Notes under the pieces: generated by a model | Database searches by the model: none | The model's input: the letters and a program-made list of their open reading frames with translations, nothing else | What the model was told of the DNA's origin: nothing | Assembly (NCBI GenBank): GCA_027307195.1 | Contig: DAHUXL010000016.1 | Coordinates: forward strand, 20,662 to 84,661 | Source: Rhodanobacter sp. | Lineage (GTDB): Bacteria; Pseudomonadota; Gammaproteobacteria; Xanthomonadales; Rhodanobacteraceae | Direction of reading: 5' to 3' | DNA length: 64,000 nucleotides | Shown here: one piece after another, positions 1-8,412 of the stretch | How positions within the stretch are numbered: the first letter of the stretch is position 1 | Layout of the letters: the number at the start of each line of letters is the position of its first letter | Program-made: the position numbers and the translations under genes

Positions 1-1
1 G

Positions 2-40
2 ATCCAGGCGGTGACGGCGCAACTGCGGGAGGTGGCGTGA
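2..40 (+). CDS. 3' end of an upstream gene (partial)
   Basis: The first 40 bases hold the last 12 codons of a gene entering from the left, ending in TGA at 38-40. The visible C-terminus reads IQAVTAQLREVA, too little to identify a family. Its stop overlaps the start codon of the next gene (TGATG), so the two are probably translationally coupled in one operon. Confidence 0.55.
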   Translation: MQAVTAQLREVA

Positions 41-867
41 TGCGGGAGCAGGCATTCCGCTTCGGGCGCGCGGACCATATGGTCGGTATTGCCGGATTGC
101 CGGCAGCGAGCACGCAGGCTGTTGGCGTGATCGTTTTGAACGCAGGCCTGGTCCATCGGATCGGGCCGTTTCGGCTGCATGTGGAACTGACCAGGCGGCT
201 CAACGCCTGTGGCTACCCGACCTTGCGTTTCGATCTGTCTACCGTTGGCGACAGTGGCGCCAGCGGTGAATCGCAAACGCGGACGCAGCAAGTTTGTGCC
301 GACGTACGCGATGCGGTGACCTTGCTGAGTCGGCAGTCCGGCTGCACGCAGGTGGTGCTGTTCGGGCTGTGCTCCGGCGCCCAGAACGCCCATACGGTGG
401 CCTGCACCGATGCCAGCGTGGTCGGCGCAATCTTTCTCGATGGCTACGCCTACCGTACATTCGGCTATCGCCTGCGGCATTATCTTCCGCGTCTGTTCGA
501 TGCAGGGCGCTGGTGGCGCACCCTCGCGTACCGGCGCAATCCATCAACGCCGCGCAGCACCGAGCCGGTTTTTTCGGTGGTGGCCTTGCCGCAGGAGGTG
601 GTGCGCGCCGATTTCGCCAGCATGCTTGATCGCGGCCTGAAGCTCTGCTTCATCTACAGCGGCGGCATCAGCAACTACTTCAACCACGCCCGTCAGTTCC
701 GCGAGTGTTTTGGTCGCGTAATCGCACGCCCCGGCGTCAGCACTCGCTTCATCGCCGAAGCCGACCATACCTACGTTCTCACCGGTGATCGCAATCGCCT
801 GCTCGACAACATCGAGCACTGGCTCTCGGACAATTTTCCTGTCGCCAACGCAGGTGCATCGCCATGA
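40..867 (+). CDS. Alpha/beta hydrolase of the exopolysaccharide locus
   Basis: A 275-aa alpha/beta-hydrolase-fold protein. The nucleophile elbow reads GLCSG (G-x-C/S-x-G, near residue 110), preceded by a strand and followed by a helix. A late histidine in ADHTYV (near 246) fits the third member of the catalytic triad. The FDLSTVGDSG segment resembles the oxyanion/cap entry of hydrolases that accompany XrtA/PEP-CTERM exopolysaccharide clusters; that link is recall, not proof. I chose ATG at 40 over GTG at 37 because GGGAGG lies at a good distance and the upstream stop overlaps the ATG. It overlaps galE by 4 nt. Substrate unknown; thioesterase or esterase are both possible, since the elbow carries both Cys and Ser. 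Confidence 0.8.
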   Translation: MREQAFRFGRADHMVGIAGLPAASTQAVGVIVLNAGLVHRIGPFRLHVELTRRLNACGYPTLRFDLSTVGDSGASGESQTRTQQVCADVRDAVTLLSRQSGCTQVVLFGLCSGAQNAHTVACTDASVVGAIFLDGYAYRTFGYRLRHYLPRLFDAGRWWRTLAYRRNPSTPRSTEPVFSVVALPQEVVRADFASMLDRGLKLCFIYSGGISNYFNHARQFRECFGRVIARPGVSTRFIAEADHTYVLTGDRNRLLDNIEHWLSDNFPVANAGASP

Positions 868-1868
868 ACGAAGTCCTCGTCACCGGCGGCGCCGGCTACA
901 TTGGCAGCCATGTGGTCCAGCAGCTGGTCGCCCGTGGTGAACATGTTGTCGTCATCGACAATCTGAGCACCGGTTTCCGTGACGCAGTACGCGGCGCCGA
1001 GCTGGTGGTCGGCAGCGTCGGCGATGGCGAGCTGGTTGCCCGCGTGCTCGACGAACACCATGTTGATGCGGTGCTGCATTTCGCCGCGCATACCGTAGTG
1101 CCTGAATCGGTGCGCGATCCACTCAAGTACTACGGCAACAACACCTGCAACACGGAAAATCTACTGGCCTGTTGCGCTGGAGCCGGAGTGGACAAGTTCA
1201 TCTTCTCCTCCACCGCCGCTGTCTATGGCATGACCGACAGTGGCATCGCCGACGAAGACACGCCGACCAAGCCGATCAACCCGTACGGCACCTCCAAACT
1301 GATGTCCGAAACCATGCTGCGCGACATCTGTGCGACCGGTGCGATGCGGCATGTGATCCTGCGTTACTTCAATGTGGCCGGCTGCGACCCGCAGGGTCGC
1401 ATCGGCCATTCCACGCCGCAGGCAACGCTGTTGATCAAGGTCGCCTGTGAACACGCGGTCGGCAAGCGCGCCAGCCTGTCGATCTTCGGCACCGACTACG
1501 ACACGCCGGACGGCACCGGTATTCGCGACTACATTCATGTCGAGGATCTGGCTGCGGCCCATTTGCGTGCGCTCGACCATCTGCGCGATGGCGGCGAATC
1601 ATTGACGCTCAACTGCGGCTACGGCCACGGCTACAGCGTGCGCGAGGTCATCGATGCGGTGCAGCGCGCGGGCGGCCGGCCGTTGACCGTGATCGAGCTG
1701 CCACGGCGCGCCGGCGATACGCCGATGCTGATTGCATGCAGCGACCGCCTCAAGCAGCGACTGGATTGGCAACCGCAATATGACGATCTGGATTTCATCG
1801 TCCGCACGGCACTGCTATGGGAACAGCAGCTCGCACGAAAGTCCGTGCCGCTTACTTCGGTGGCATGA
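864..1868 (+). CDS. galE: UDP-glucose 4-epimerase
   Basis: A 334-aa extended short-chain dehydrogenase. The N-terminal TGGAGYIGSH is the NAD-binding glycine motif, SSTAAVYG supplies the catalytic Ser/Thr region, and YGTSK is the YxxxK catalytic pair. RYFNVAGCDP and the C-terminal RAGDTPMLIA are typical of GalE. Length matches the family (about 330-340 aa). It interconverts UDP-Glc and UDP-Gal in the cytoplasm and would supply galactose-type precursors to the adjacent polysaccharide genes. ATG at 864 overlaps the preceding stop (ATGA); the next gene begins immediately after its own stop. A UDP-GlcNAc/GalNAc activity cannot be excluded from sequence alone. Confidence 0.93.
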   Translation: MNEVLVTGGAGYIGSHVVQQLVARGEHVVVIDNLSTGFRDAVRGAELVVGSVGDGELVARVLDEHHVDAVLHFAAHTVVPESVRDPLKYYGNNTCNTENLLACCAGAGVDKFIFSSTAAVYGMTDSGIADEDTPTKPINPYGTSKLMSETMLRDICATGAMRHVILRYFNVAGCDPQGRIGHSTPQATLLIKVACEHAVGKRASLSIFGTDYDTPDGTGIRDYIHVEDLAAAHLRALDHLRDGGESLTLNCGYGHGYSVREVIDAVQRAGGRPLTVIELPRRAGDTPMLIACSDRLKQRLDWQPQYDDLDFIVRTALLWEQQLARKSVPLTSVA

Positions 1869-3680
1869 ATGACCCGCACCATGCCAGTACGCAAGGAGTG
1901 GTCGCATCTTTGGTCATGCCTGCGATCTGTACTCGCGTTGCGCCATCTCATGCCGGTCTTTGTCTGTGTTGTCACGATGGTCGCCGCGATATCAGCGAAC
2001 GCCGCCATGACCCGGTCTGATCGATCTGACGCCGTCCATGTCGCCAAGGCGGGTCGGGTCATGTCGAAGGCCGTTCCGCCTGCCGAGGAAAAGCATGCTG
2101 CGACGCTGCCGGACATCGTGGCGGATCAGCGCATCGAACTGCATCGGAATGCCGGTACCGGTGCGGCCGTGCTGGCGTCTGTCGGCATTCCATTTCCTCC
2201 CGGCGTACTGCGTGACACGCACCTGTTGCGCATCCTCGACGAACATGGCGCGGAAGTGGCTGCGGCCGTCCAGACAACCTTGCAGTGGTATGGCAAGGAC
2301 GGCAGCATTCGCGCCATCCGCGCCCAGTTCCATGCGCAGCTGGCTGGCGCGCAGCAGACGTTTTATTTCGCGCTGGGCAAGCCGCGCACACTCGAATTGG
2401 CCGGCTGGCCGTACAGCGCCGGTCTGGTCGATGGCGAGCAGGGGCTGAAGGTGTCTGCTGCGCTGGCGACACTGACGCCAGCATGGTTGTGCGATTCACT
2501 GATCGCCGGCCCGCAATGGCCAGCCAGTGCCGGCGAAGCGCAGGCTGCCTTTGTGTCCACCCAGTTCGAGTGGGCCCGAAAGTTGCCGGTGAGCGACCCT
2601 ACAGCGTGGCTGTTCGATCGCCCTTCGACGCTGTACAAGGCCTACGTCCGCACCGGCCGCTACGACTATCTGCAGGCGGCCGAACTCAGCTACCACTTCT
2701 ACATGAAGTACATCGAGCGCAGCGGCCTGCCCATGAGTCCGTTCTGTGCCGGTGGCTGGACGTACAACCACAAGCCATGCGATGTGAAATACGTCTATGT
2801 GGAACCGACCCTGCTGGCGCTTGGCCTGACCGGTGACGACAGCGAGTACGACACCAGTACGATCGACAAGATGATGACGCTGTGGGAGAACGGCGGCTGG
2901 AACAATCCACCGGGGCCATATCGTGATCCCCGGCAGGAATTCACCGAACGGTTTGCCGGGCTGGGCCTGCTGGAGACCGTCAGTGCCTATGAGCTGACCG
3001 GCGATGCCCGCTATCTGGGGCGTATCAAGGATCGCATCGGCTGGCTTTACGAACATCAGCGGAACAACCCCGACAAGCTCGGCAACGATGGTTCGTGGCG
3101 CAGCAGCTGGCTTATGCACGAGGGTGGCGACTGGGATCCCGCCAAGGAAGTGCGCGGCAGCTCGCCGTGGATGAGCGAGAACATCATCGATGGCCTGTGG
3201 CATGCGTGGCTGGTGACGGGCGATCCGCGCATTCCGGAAATGATCACCGGTTTCGGCCGCTACATGGAGCGTTACGGCTGGATCCGCCCCGAGCAGATGC
3301 TGAATCCGCACGGCTGGCGCAACCCCTGCTCGGGCGATGACGGCCAGATCGCCTGGTACTGGTCGTCGGCGCATGCCAGCAAGGAGGCAATGGACAGGAT
3401 CCAGGAGTCCGAAGGGTGGTACAGCGATGCCCATACGGTGGAGCTGGCGCTACCGGTCGCCGCCGCGCGCTACTTCGAGCGCGATCCCCAGCAGAGTGCG
3501 GCGCTTGAACATCGACTCGCTGCGATAGCCCATTCCTACAACAAGGCCTGCGCCGTCGATGCCGATACCTTGCGCCGGTTCAACTGGAACAACCGCGGCA
3601 GTGGTGTGGTGGCGTGGCTGATCCGGCAGCCGGCGGGCAGCGGCATGACCGTGTCCGGCGCGAAACAGGCGAGGCCATGA
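1869..3680 (+). CDS. Secreted or membrane-anchored toroid-fold glycan-active protein, putative polysaccharide lyase/hydrolase
   Basis: A 603-aa protein with an N-terminal hydrophobic segment (about residues 28-45, ending near SANA), consistent with a signal peptide or anchor. After it comes a beta-rich region (about 80-170: IPFPPGVLRD, QWYGKDGSIRAI) resembling the N-terminal domains of alginate/rhamnogalacturonan-type lyases. A long helical region (about 220-580) follows with repeated aromatic/acidic helices such as YHFYMKYIERSG, LGLLETVSAYELTGD and WYWSSAHASKEAMD, as in (alpha/alpha) toroid glycan enzymes. The family and catalytic residues are not identified. It sits between galE and a flippase with start-stop contacts on both sides, so it probably trims or processes the polysaccharide during export. 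Confidence 0.55.
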   Translation: MTRTMPVRKEWSHLWSCLRSVLALRHLMPVFVCVVTMVAAISANAAMTRSDRSDAVHVAKAGRVMSKAVPPAEEKHAATLPDIVADQRIELHRNAGTGAAVLASVGIPFPPGVLRDTHLLRILDEHGAEVAAAVQTTLQWYGKDGSIRAIRAQFHAQLAGAQQTFYFALGKPRTLELAGWPYSAGLVDGEQGLKVSAALATLTPAWLCDSLIAGPQWPASAGEAQAAFVSTQFEWARKLPVSDPTAWLFDRPSTLYKAYVRTGRYDYLQAAELSYHFYMKYIERSGLPMSPFCAGGWTYNHKPCDVKYVYVEPTLLALGLTGDDSEYDTSTIDKMMTLWENGGWNNPPGPYRDPRQEFTERFAGLGLLETVSAYELTGDARYLGRIKDRIGWLYEHQRNNPDKLGNDGSWRSSWLMHEGGDWDPAKEVRGSSPWMSENIIDGLWHAWLVTGDPRIPEMITGFGRYMERYGWIRPEQMLNPHGWRNPCSGDDGQIAWYWSSAHASKEAMDRIQESEGWYSDAHTVELALPVAAARYFERDPQQSAALEHRLAAIAHSYNKACAVDADTLRRFNWNNRGSGVVAWLIRQPAGSGMTVSGAKQARP

Positions 3681-5224
3681 ACCGTCGCATGGCCGTATTG
3701 CGCAGTATCACGCTGGTCTCGGCGGCGACCTACATCGAGTATGCGCTTGGCCTTGTCGTCAGCATCTGGATTGCGCGGACCCTTGGCCCGGCCGATTTTG
3801 GCCGCTATGCCTTCACCCTGTGGCTGTGCGGTTGGCTGATGACCTGCAGCAACCATGCGCTGACCACTTCATCGACCAAGTTCATCGCCGAGGCCGATGG
3901 CGCCGGTGCGCCTGACATCGCCTCACATATCGCGCATCGGCTCAGTCGGTATCAGCATCTCAGTACGTTGGTTGTCGTCACGCTCTTCGTGCTGATGACG
4001 GCGATCATTCGACCCGACGAGTGGCAGCAGTTCCTGTTGCCGGTGACGGTGTACGTCGTCATTGCGGTGGCGGCCAAGGCCAATTATTTCATGCTGGTCG
4101 CCATCGAGAAGGGCCAGGAACGTTTTGAACCCGCGGCCATCTCCACGGTCCTGTCGGGTGTGATCGGCATTGGACTGATCGGCACGGCCACGTTCATCCA
4201 TGCACCGGTGATCGACTTCATCGCACTGTTTGCGGTCGCCTGCCTGATCATCAACCTGATCAACCGGCTGGCTTTTCGCAGGTATTGCCAGCCGCTCACG
4301 GCCGGTCCGATACCCACCGAAACAAGTCGCCGGCTATCGCGGCACCTGCGTCTGACGGCCGCCTTGGTACTGTTGATCTCGCTCAAGGCGAGCATGATCG
4401 AAGTGTTCCTGCTCAACACGTTCTCCACTTCGACAGCCGTGGGGTTCTTCGCCATTGCTGCCACGCTGACACGGGGCGCGGTCGATCTGTTCTCGGTAGG
4501 GCTTACCGCGACACTGCTGCCATACATGGCCAAATCCTTCGGTCAGAACGGTCATGAACAGGCGGCACGCCTGCTGGCCGACGCCACGCGTTTCTACTGG
4601 GCGGCAGGCCTCATCATCGCCGGTGTGGGCTTGGTGACCACGCCCGAGATCGTCACCCTGATGTACGGCCAACGCTATATCCAGGCGATTCCGGCGATCG
4701 AAGCCACGCTGGTGCTGTCGGGGCTGCTGCTGATCGGCAACAGCATCGCGGCCTTCCAGATCGTGGTCGACCGTCAGGACGACCGCGTACGCATCTCGAT
4801 CATGGCGCTTGTCGTCAATGCCGTGCTTGGTATCGCGTTGATCCCGTTCTTTGGGCTGGCCGGTGCGGTCCTGACCTATGCCGGTACCCGTTTCGCCGAG
4901 CTGGGGCTGGCCATCATGTATCTGCGTCGCACCACCACCGGCGGCCTGCCGGTCGCATCGATGGCACGTCTGCTGGCTGTCGCAGTGGTGGCCACCACGA
5001 TTGCATGGCTGACCATCGTCCTGCTGCACAGCCGTTTCGGCTTCATCGTGGCGGGCATGGTTTTCGTCGTGGTCTTTTTGCCGGCCAGCTTCCTGGTGCG
5101 TTACTGGAGCGATGACGACTATGCGCTGATGACTGTGATCACCAACCACCTCGGGCCGCCGGGTCGCATGCTGATGCGCGGCCTTGGCGCCTTGCAAGGT
5201 ACACCGGCGAAGGCAGCATCCTGA
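3677..5224 (+). CDS. Polysaccharide flippase (Wzx/MATE-like, MOP superfamily)
   Basis: A 515-aa integral membrane protein with about 12-14 hydrophobic helices. The N-terminal region (SAATYIEYALGLVVSI, WIARTLGPADFGRYAF) is the signature start of Wzx/RfbX oligosaccharide transporters of the MOP superfamily. It should flip the undecaprenyl-diphosphate-linked repeat unit across the inner membrane. An open frame extends upstream to 3614, but ATG at 3677 overlaps the preceding stop (ATGA) and precedes the hydrophobic N-terminus directly. It is the last gene of the plus-strand operon and converges on the acyltransferase at 5258. Confidence 0.88.
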   Translation: MNRRMAVLRSITLVSAATYIEYALGLVVSIWIARTLGPADFGRYAFTLWLCGWLMTCSNHALTTSSTKFIAEADGAGAPDIASHIAHRLSRYQHLSTLVVVTLFVLMTAIIRPDEWQQFLLPVTVYVVIAVAAKANYFMLVAIEKGQERFEPAAISTVLSGVIGIGLIGTATFIHAPVIDFIALFAVACLIINLINRLAFRRYCQPLTAGPIPTETSRRLSRHLRLTAALVLLISLKASMIEVFLLNTFSTSTAVGFFAIAATLTRGAVDLFSVGLTATLLPYMAKSFGQNGHEQAARLLADATRFYWAAGLIIAGVGLVTTPEIVTLMYGQRYIQAIPAIEATLVLSGLLLIGNSIAAFQIVVDRQDDRVRISIMALVVNAVLGIALIPFFGLAGAVLTYAGTRFAELGLAIMYLRRTTTGGLPVASMARLLAVAVVATTIAWLTIVLLHSRFGFIVAGMVFVVVFLPASFLVRYWSDDDYALMTVITNHLGPPGRMLMRGLGALQGTPAKAAS

Positions 5225-5257
5225 GAGGTTGCCGGTACGAGTAACCGGAACAGTGCG

Positions 5258-5992
5258 TCAGGCACCCAGGGTCCAGCGGGCAATATGTGGCATGAAGCCG
5301 AATTTCCGCTTGAAGCGCTGCATCGTCACAGACGCCCCGTAATAGCTTCCGTACGCGTAATACTTGACGTGCGGGTAATCCCTTATCGCGCACTCCGCCA
5401 GGCCGATGATCAGCATCGGCACGATGCCGTCGTCCTGATAGTCCGCATGTCCGAAAATGGTCTGGATCGCGCACAACTCACCCGCAATCAGGCAACTGGC
5501 ATAGGCGTACAACCGGCCTTCGCGAAAGATGCCGTAATAGGGGTAATCGTGCCGGTTCGACCGTGATGGCGGATCGCTGATGCCGGCACTTGCACGGGAG
5601 AGCAGCTTCGCCGGCATCGGTCTGCCCTGGCGTGCATCGGTCGAGCCGATGATCGCCGCGATTTCCTCCACATGGGCGTTGTAGTCGAGTCGGGCGAAGC
5701 TGTAGCCGAGACGCAGCGATTTCTTGTAGTTGCGTCGCGCAGCGCCTTCGATCAGGCGGAAATAGTCATCGAAATTCCTTGGCAGGGTGCATACACAGAA
5801 ACCGTATTCGTACTGCCGCACCAGCGGGAATTTTCGATGGCGCTGCCTTGCTTCGCGATAGAAGTCACGCACGATGCGCTCGTAGAAGGGATCGTTGCCT
5901 GCTGTTTCGGCACATTGCAGATCGATCTCGACCCGGGGCAGCCGGCGCACTTCGGCAGCGATCGTCGCCCACCGTTTCAACGTGTTCAGCAT
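5258..5992 (-). CDS. GNAT/FemAB-like acyltransferase of the polysaccharide operon
   Basis: A 244-aa soluble protein with the layout of FemAB/GNAT-fold acyltransferases: an N-terminal half with RNYKKSLRLGYSF (about 110-122), then YYGIFREGRLYAYASC (about 175-190) matching the central beta strands around an acyl donor, and a C-terminal MQRFKRKFGF motif near 228. Such proteins occur in XrtA-type and other exopolysaccharide clusters and transfer acyl or aminoacyl groups. GGAG lies 9 nt before ATG at 5992. It is the last gene of the long minus-strand run. Given the NRPS genes in the same operon it is a candidate for putting an aminoacyl group on a sugar; this is inference. Confidence 0.6.
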   Translation of the reverse strand: MLNTLKRWATIAAEVRRLPRVEIDLQCAETAGNDPFYERIVRDFYREARQRHRKFPLVRQYEYGFCVCTLPRNFDDYFRLIEGAARRNYKKSLRLGYSFARLDYNAHVEEIAAIIGSTDARQGRPMPAKLLSRASAGISDPPSRSNRHDYPYYGIFREGRLYAYASCLIAGELCAIQTIFGHADYQDDGIVPMLIIGLAECAIRDYPHVKYYAYGSYYGASVTMQRFKRKFGFMPHIARWTLGA

Positions 5993-6015
5993 GACGAGAA
6001 CTCCATGGCTCTGGA

Positions 6016-7200
6016 CTATCGGTGTAATGCGCTAGCCGCCGCACACGTAGCAGGGGGCGGCAGCTCGAAATCGCGCCATGTGTTCGGATCGCCACGCTTG
6101 CCCGCCTCGGCGGCTTTGATGATGTTGTACATTTCGCGCGACGTCACATAGTGCAGCACGTGCCGTGCGCCATCGTTGTAGGCCTGTTCGAGATGCTCGT
6201 GCATTGCCTGTGCGGGGGCGCCGAGCAAGGTATCCATGTCGCGCTCCTGGGTGCCGTGGGTATGCACTTTCACGAATACCCACTCGGGCCGTCCCTCGAC
6301 ATGGATGCCGGTACGCACCCACGCATCCACCCGTGCAGGCGTGGGCGGGCAGGCGCGGCGCACGTCAGCATTCTCGATGCGCGGGATCAGGCCGAAACGG
6401 CGCTCGCGCCAGTTCAGTCCCAGCGGCCCCTGCACGATCATCAGGTCGCCGCTGGGCTGTCCGCCGACGCGTACCGGCACACCGGTGTCGTGGGATTTCG
6501 GGCGCAGCGGATCGTCGGTGGCGTAGTAGATCGCGTTGATCAGGCGTGTCTGTGTGTCGCTCGGCGCCGAGGGCAGGGTGAAGTCGGCGTAACAACCCAA
6601 TTCGCGCAGCAGGATCAACTCGTTGTTGATGCCGCACCAGCGGCCGTCCGCGCGCGAGTTGTCCAGGCTCCAGTTGCCGTGGATGAATCCGAAGCGCAGC
6701 TGACCGGTGTTCGGATCGCGCGGCAGCGCACCGTGACGCACGTGCAGCAGTTCATTGAAGCGACTGATCGTGGCGCGGAAATTTTCCTCGTTGTCGTCGT
6801 CGTGATGCAGGTGGATCTCGATCTCGCCGTAGCCTTCTGCGCACAAGACAGCGAGCTTCTCCAGATGCTCCTCGAGATACTCCTCCTCGGGATAGAAGAA
6901 GGTGTGCTGCGGCGCCCTGCCGTCGGCGTCGCGATGGGCGGAGGCGAGTGCGCGGTAGTCGCGGCACCAGCGATCGACGCGTGCGCGCTGGATGGCCAGG
7001 TCGACCTTGCCCCACGCCGGTTCGAAATGATCGACGAAACAGAACATCACATGCACCGGGCCACTGGCGGGGCGTGCCGGCCGCCGTCGCCGCAGATAAC
7101 TGCCCAGCCAGATCTGCATGTTGCGGGCGCGGATCACCCGGATCAGCAGGAATGCGGCCAGCACCAGCGTCGCCACGAAGGCCAGCAGGATCTGCGCCAT
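6016..7200 (-). CDS. Membrane-anchored polysaccharide-deacetylase-like protein
   Basis: A 394-aa protein with one N-terminal transmembrane helix (about 3-22, ILLAFVATLVLAAFLLI) and a globular region resembling the NodB/glycoside hydrolase-deacetylase barrel. FVDHFEPAWG near 55, HTFFYPEEEY near 95, EIHLHHDDDN near 130 and FIHGNWSLDN near 170 place His/Asp/Glu clusters where metal-dependent deacetylases have them. The classical TFDDG motif is absent, so activity is uncertain. ATG at 7200 overlaps the stop of the upstream glycosyltransferase (TGATG) and is preferred over an upstream in-frame extension, which lacks a membrane-protein start. Likely acts on the glycan at the membrane. Confidence 0.55.
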   Translation of the reverse strand: MAQILLAFVATLVLAAFLLIRVIRARNMQIWLGSYLRRRRPARPASGPVHVMFCFVDHFEPAWGKVDLAIQRARVDRWCRDYRALASAHRDADGRAPQHTFFYPEEEYLEEHLEKLAVLCAEGYGEIEIHLHHDDDNEENFRATISRFNELLHVRHGALPRDPNTGQLRFGFIHGNWSLDNSRADGRWCGINNELILLRELGCYADFTLPSAPSDTQTRLINAIYYATDDPLRPKSHDTGVPVRVGGQPSGDLMIVQGPLGLNWRERRFGLIPRIENADVRRACPPTPARVDAWVRTGIHVEGRPEWVFVKVHTHGTQERDMDTLLGAPAQAMHEHLEQAYNDGARHVLHYVTSREMYNIIKAAEAGKRGDPNTWRDFELPPPATCAAASALHR

Positions 7201-8369
7201 CAGATGCGCACCTCTTCCGCAGGCACCAGGGTCAACAGTTGCTCGGCATTGTTGCGCCACTGCCGCTCTCGGACGATGTAATCGCGTGCCGCCAGGCCGA
7301 CGCGTTTGCGCTCATCGGCCCGGGCCACCAGCTCGAGCACGCGTTGCACGCAGACGTCGGTGCAGCCGCGTGGAAACAGCCAACCGGTGCGGCCATCGCC
7401 GATGACCTCGGCGACCGGGGCGTAGTCGGGTGCGACCACGGCCACACCCATCGCCATCAGCTCGAACAGCTTCATCGGCGAGCCGTACTCGTTGGAATTG
7501 GGCAGCACGGCGTAGTCCATGCAGGCAATCCAGGTGGCGATGTCGGCATGCGGTATCCGTCCAGGCAGCAGTACGCGATCGGTGAGGCCGCGCGCAGCCA
7601 CCAGCGCGCGCACGGCAGGCAGCGTGCGGCCGTCGCCAATGAAGACCAGTGCCAACTGCGGGGTTTCGGCCAAACGGGCGGCGATTGCTTCGACAAAGCC
7701 ATCGACACCATGCCAGTGCGCAAAGGCACCCACGTGACCACACACCACGCGATCGGCGAGGCCGCGTTCGGCACGAAGTCGCGCCCGGTCGAAACGCGCG
7801 GGGTCGAATTGCACCAGATCGGCCGCATTCGGCGAGATCACCGATGGCGCTATGTCGCCATACGCCCGCCGGGCCTGTTCGCGGAAGTGACTGGAAATGA
7901 AGACCAGGCCGGTGCACTGGCGCAGGCACCAGCCCTCGATGCGGCGCGCCAGCCCCTTCAGGTGCAGTGGGCGCACCCGCTCGACCAGAGCCGAATCGTT
8001 GATTTCCAGCACCAGTGGAATGCCATGCCGCCGTGCCATCCACACTGTGGCGAACAGGAACAGCGAATAGCGTTCGTAGATCAGCTGCGGACGCCGACGC
8101 CGCATCGCGACCCGCATGCGCAACAGGGTCATCAGGTTGTAGCCGAGCTCGAACACCTCGAACAACACGCCGGGCAGGCGGGCGACAACTCCAGCCAGCC
8201 TGCCGCTGCTGGCGCTGGTTTGCACGGACGGTTCGTGTTCGGGGTCGGCGCCCGGGAACGACATCACGCTGACCTCGTGGCCGAGTTCGCGCAGGGCATG
8301 CACGATGCCGCGGATGTGCACGCCTTCAACATGCCGGCCCCGCGTCCGGTGATGATAGAGGATCCTCAT
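7200..8369 (-). CDS. Glycosyltransferase family 4 (first of three)
   Basis: A 389-aa GT-B glycosyltransferase. The N-terminal Rossmann half starts MRILYHHRTRGRHVEGVHIR. The C-terminal half carries the GT4 donor site: GHVGAFAHWHGVDGF near 225, FIGDGR near 260, and the E-x7-E motif in SPMKLFELMAMGVAVVAPD near 320. These enzymes use nucleotide-sugar donors, usually with retention. A 62-codon upstream extension is open, but MRILYHH is the typical GT4 start. There is a 43-nt gap to the preceding GT4 and a 1-nt overlap with the next gene. Donor and acceptor sugars unknown. Confidence 0.87.
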   Translation of the reverse strand: MRILYHHRTRGRHVEGVHIRGIVHALRELGHEVSVMSFPGADPEHEPSVQTSASSGRLAGVVARLPGVLFEVFELGYNLMTLLRMRVAMRRRRPQLIYERYSLFLFATVWMARRHGIPLVLEINDSALVERVRPLHLKGLARRIEGWCLRQCTGLVFISSHFREQARRAYGDIAPSVISPNAADLVQFDPARFDRARLRAERGLADRVVCGHVGAFAHWHGVDGFVEAIAARLAETPQLALVFIGDGRTLPAVRALVAARGLTDRVLLPGRIPHADIATWIACMDYAVLPNSNEYGSPMKLFELMAMGVAVVAPDYAPVAEVIGDGRTGWLFPRGCTDVCVQRVLELVARADERKRVGLAARDYIVRERQWRNNAEQLLTLVPAEEVRI

Positions 8370-8412
8370 GCAGCTTCCCGTGACGGTATGTGTGCGCCGG
8401 TCGGTTGTGGAT

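Noticed and set aside
5225..5257. Possible terminator hairpin between the convergent flippase and acyltransferase genes
   Set aside because: CCGGT and ACCGG could pair around a 7-base loop, but the stem is only 5 bp and no T-run follows.
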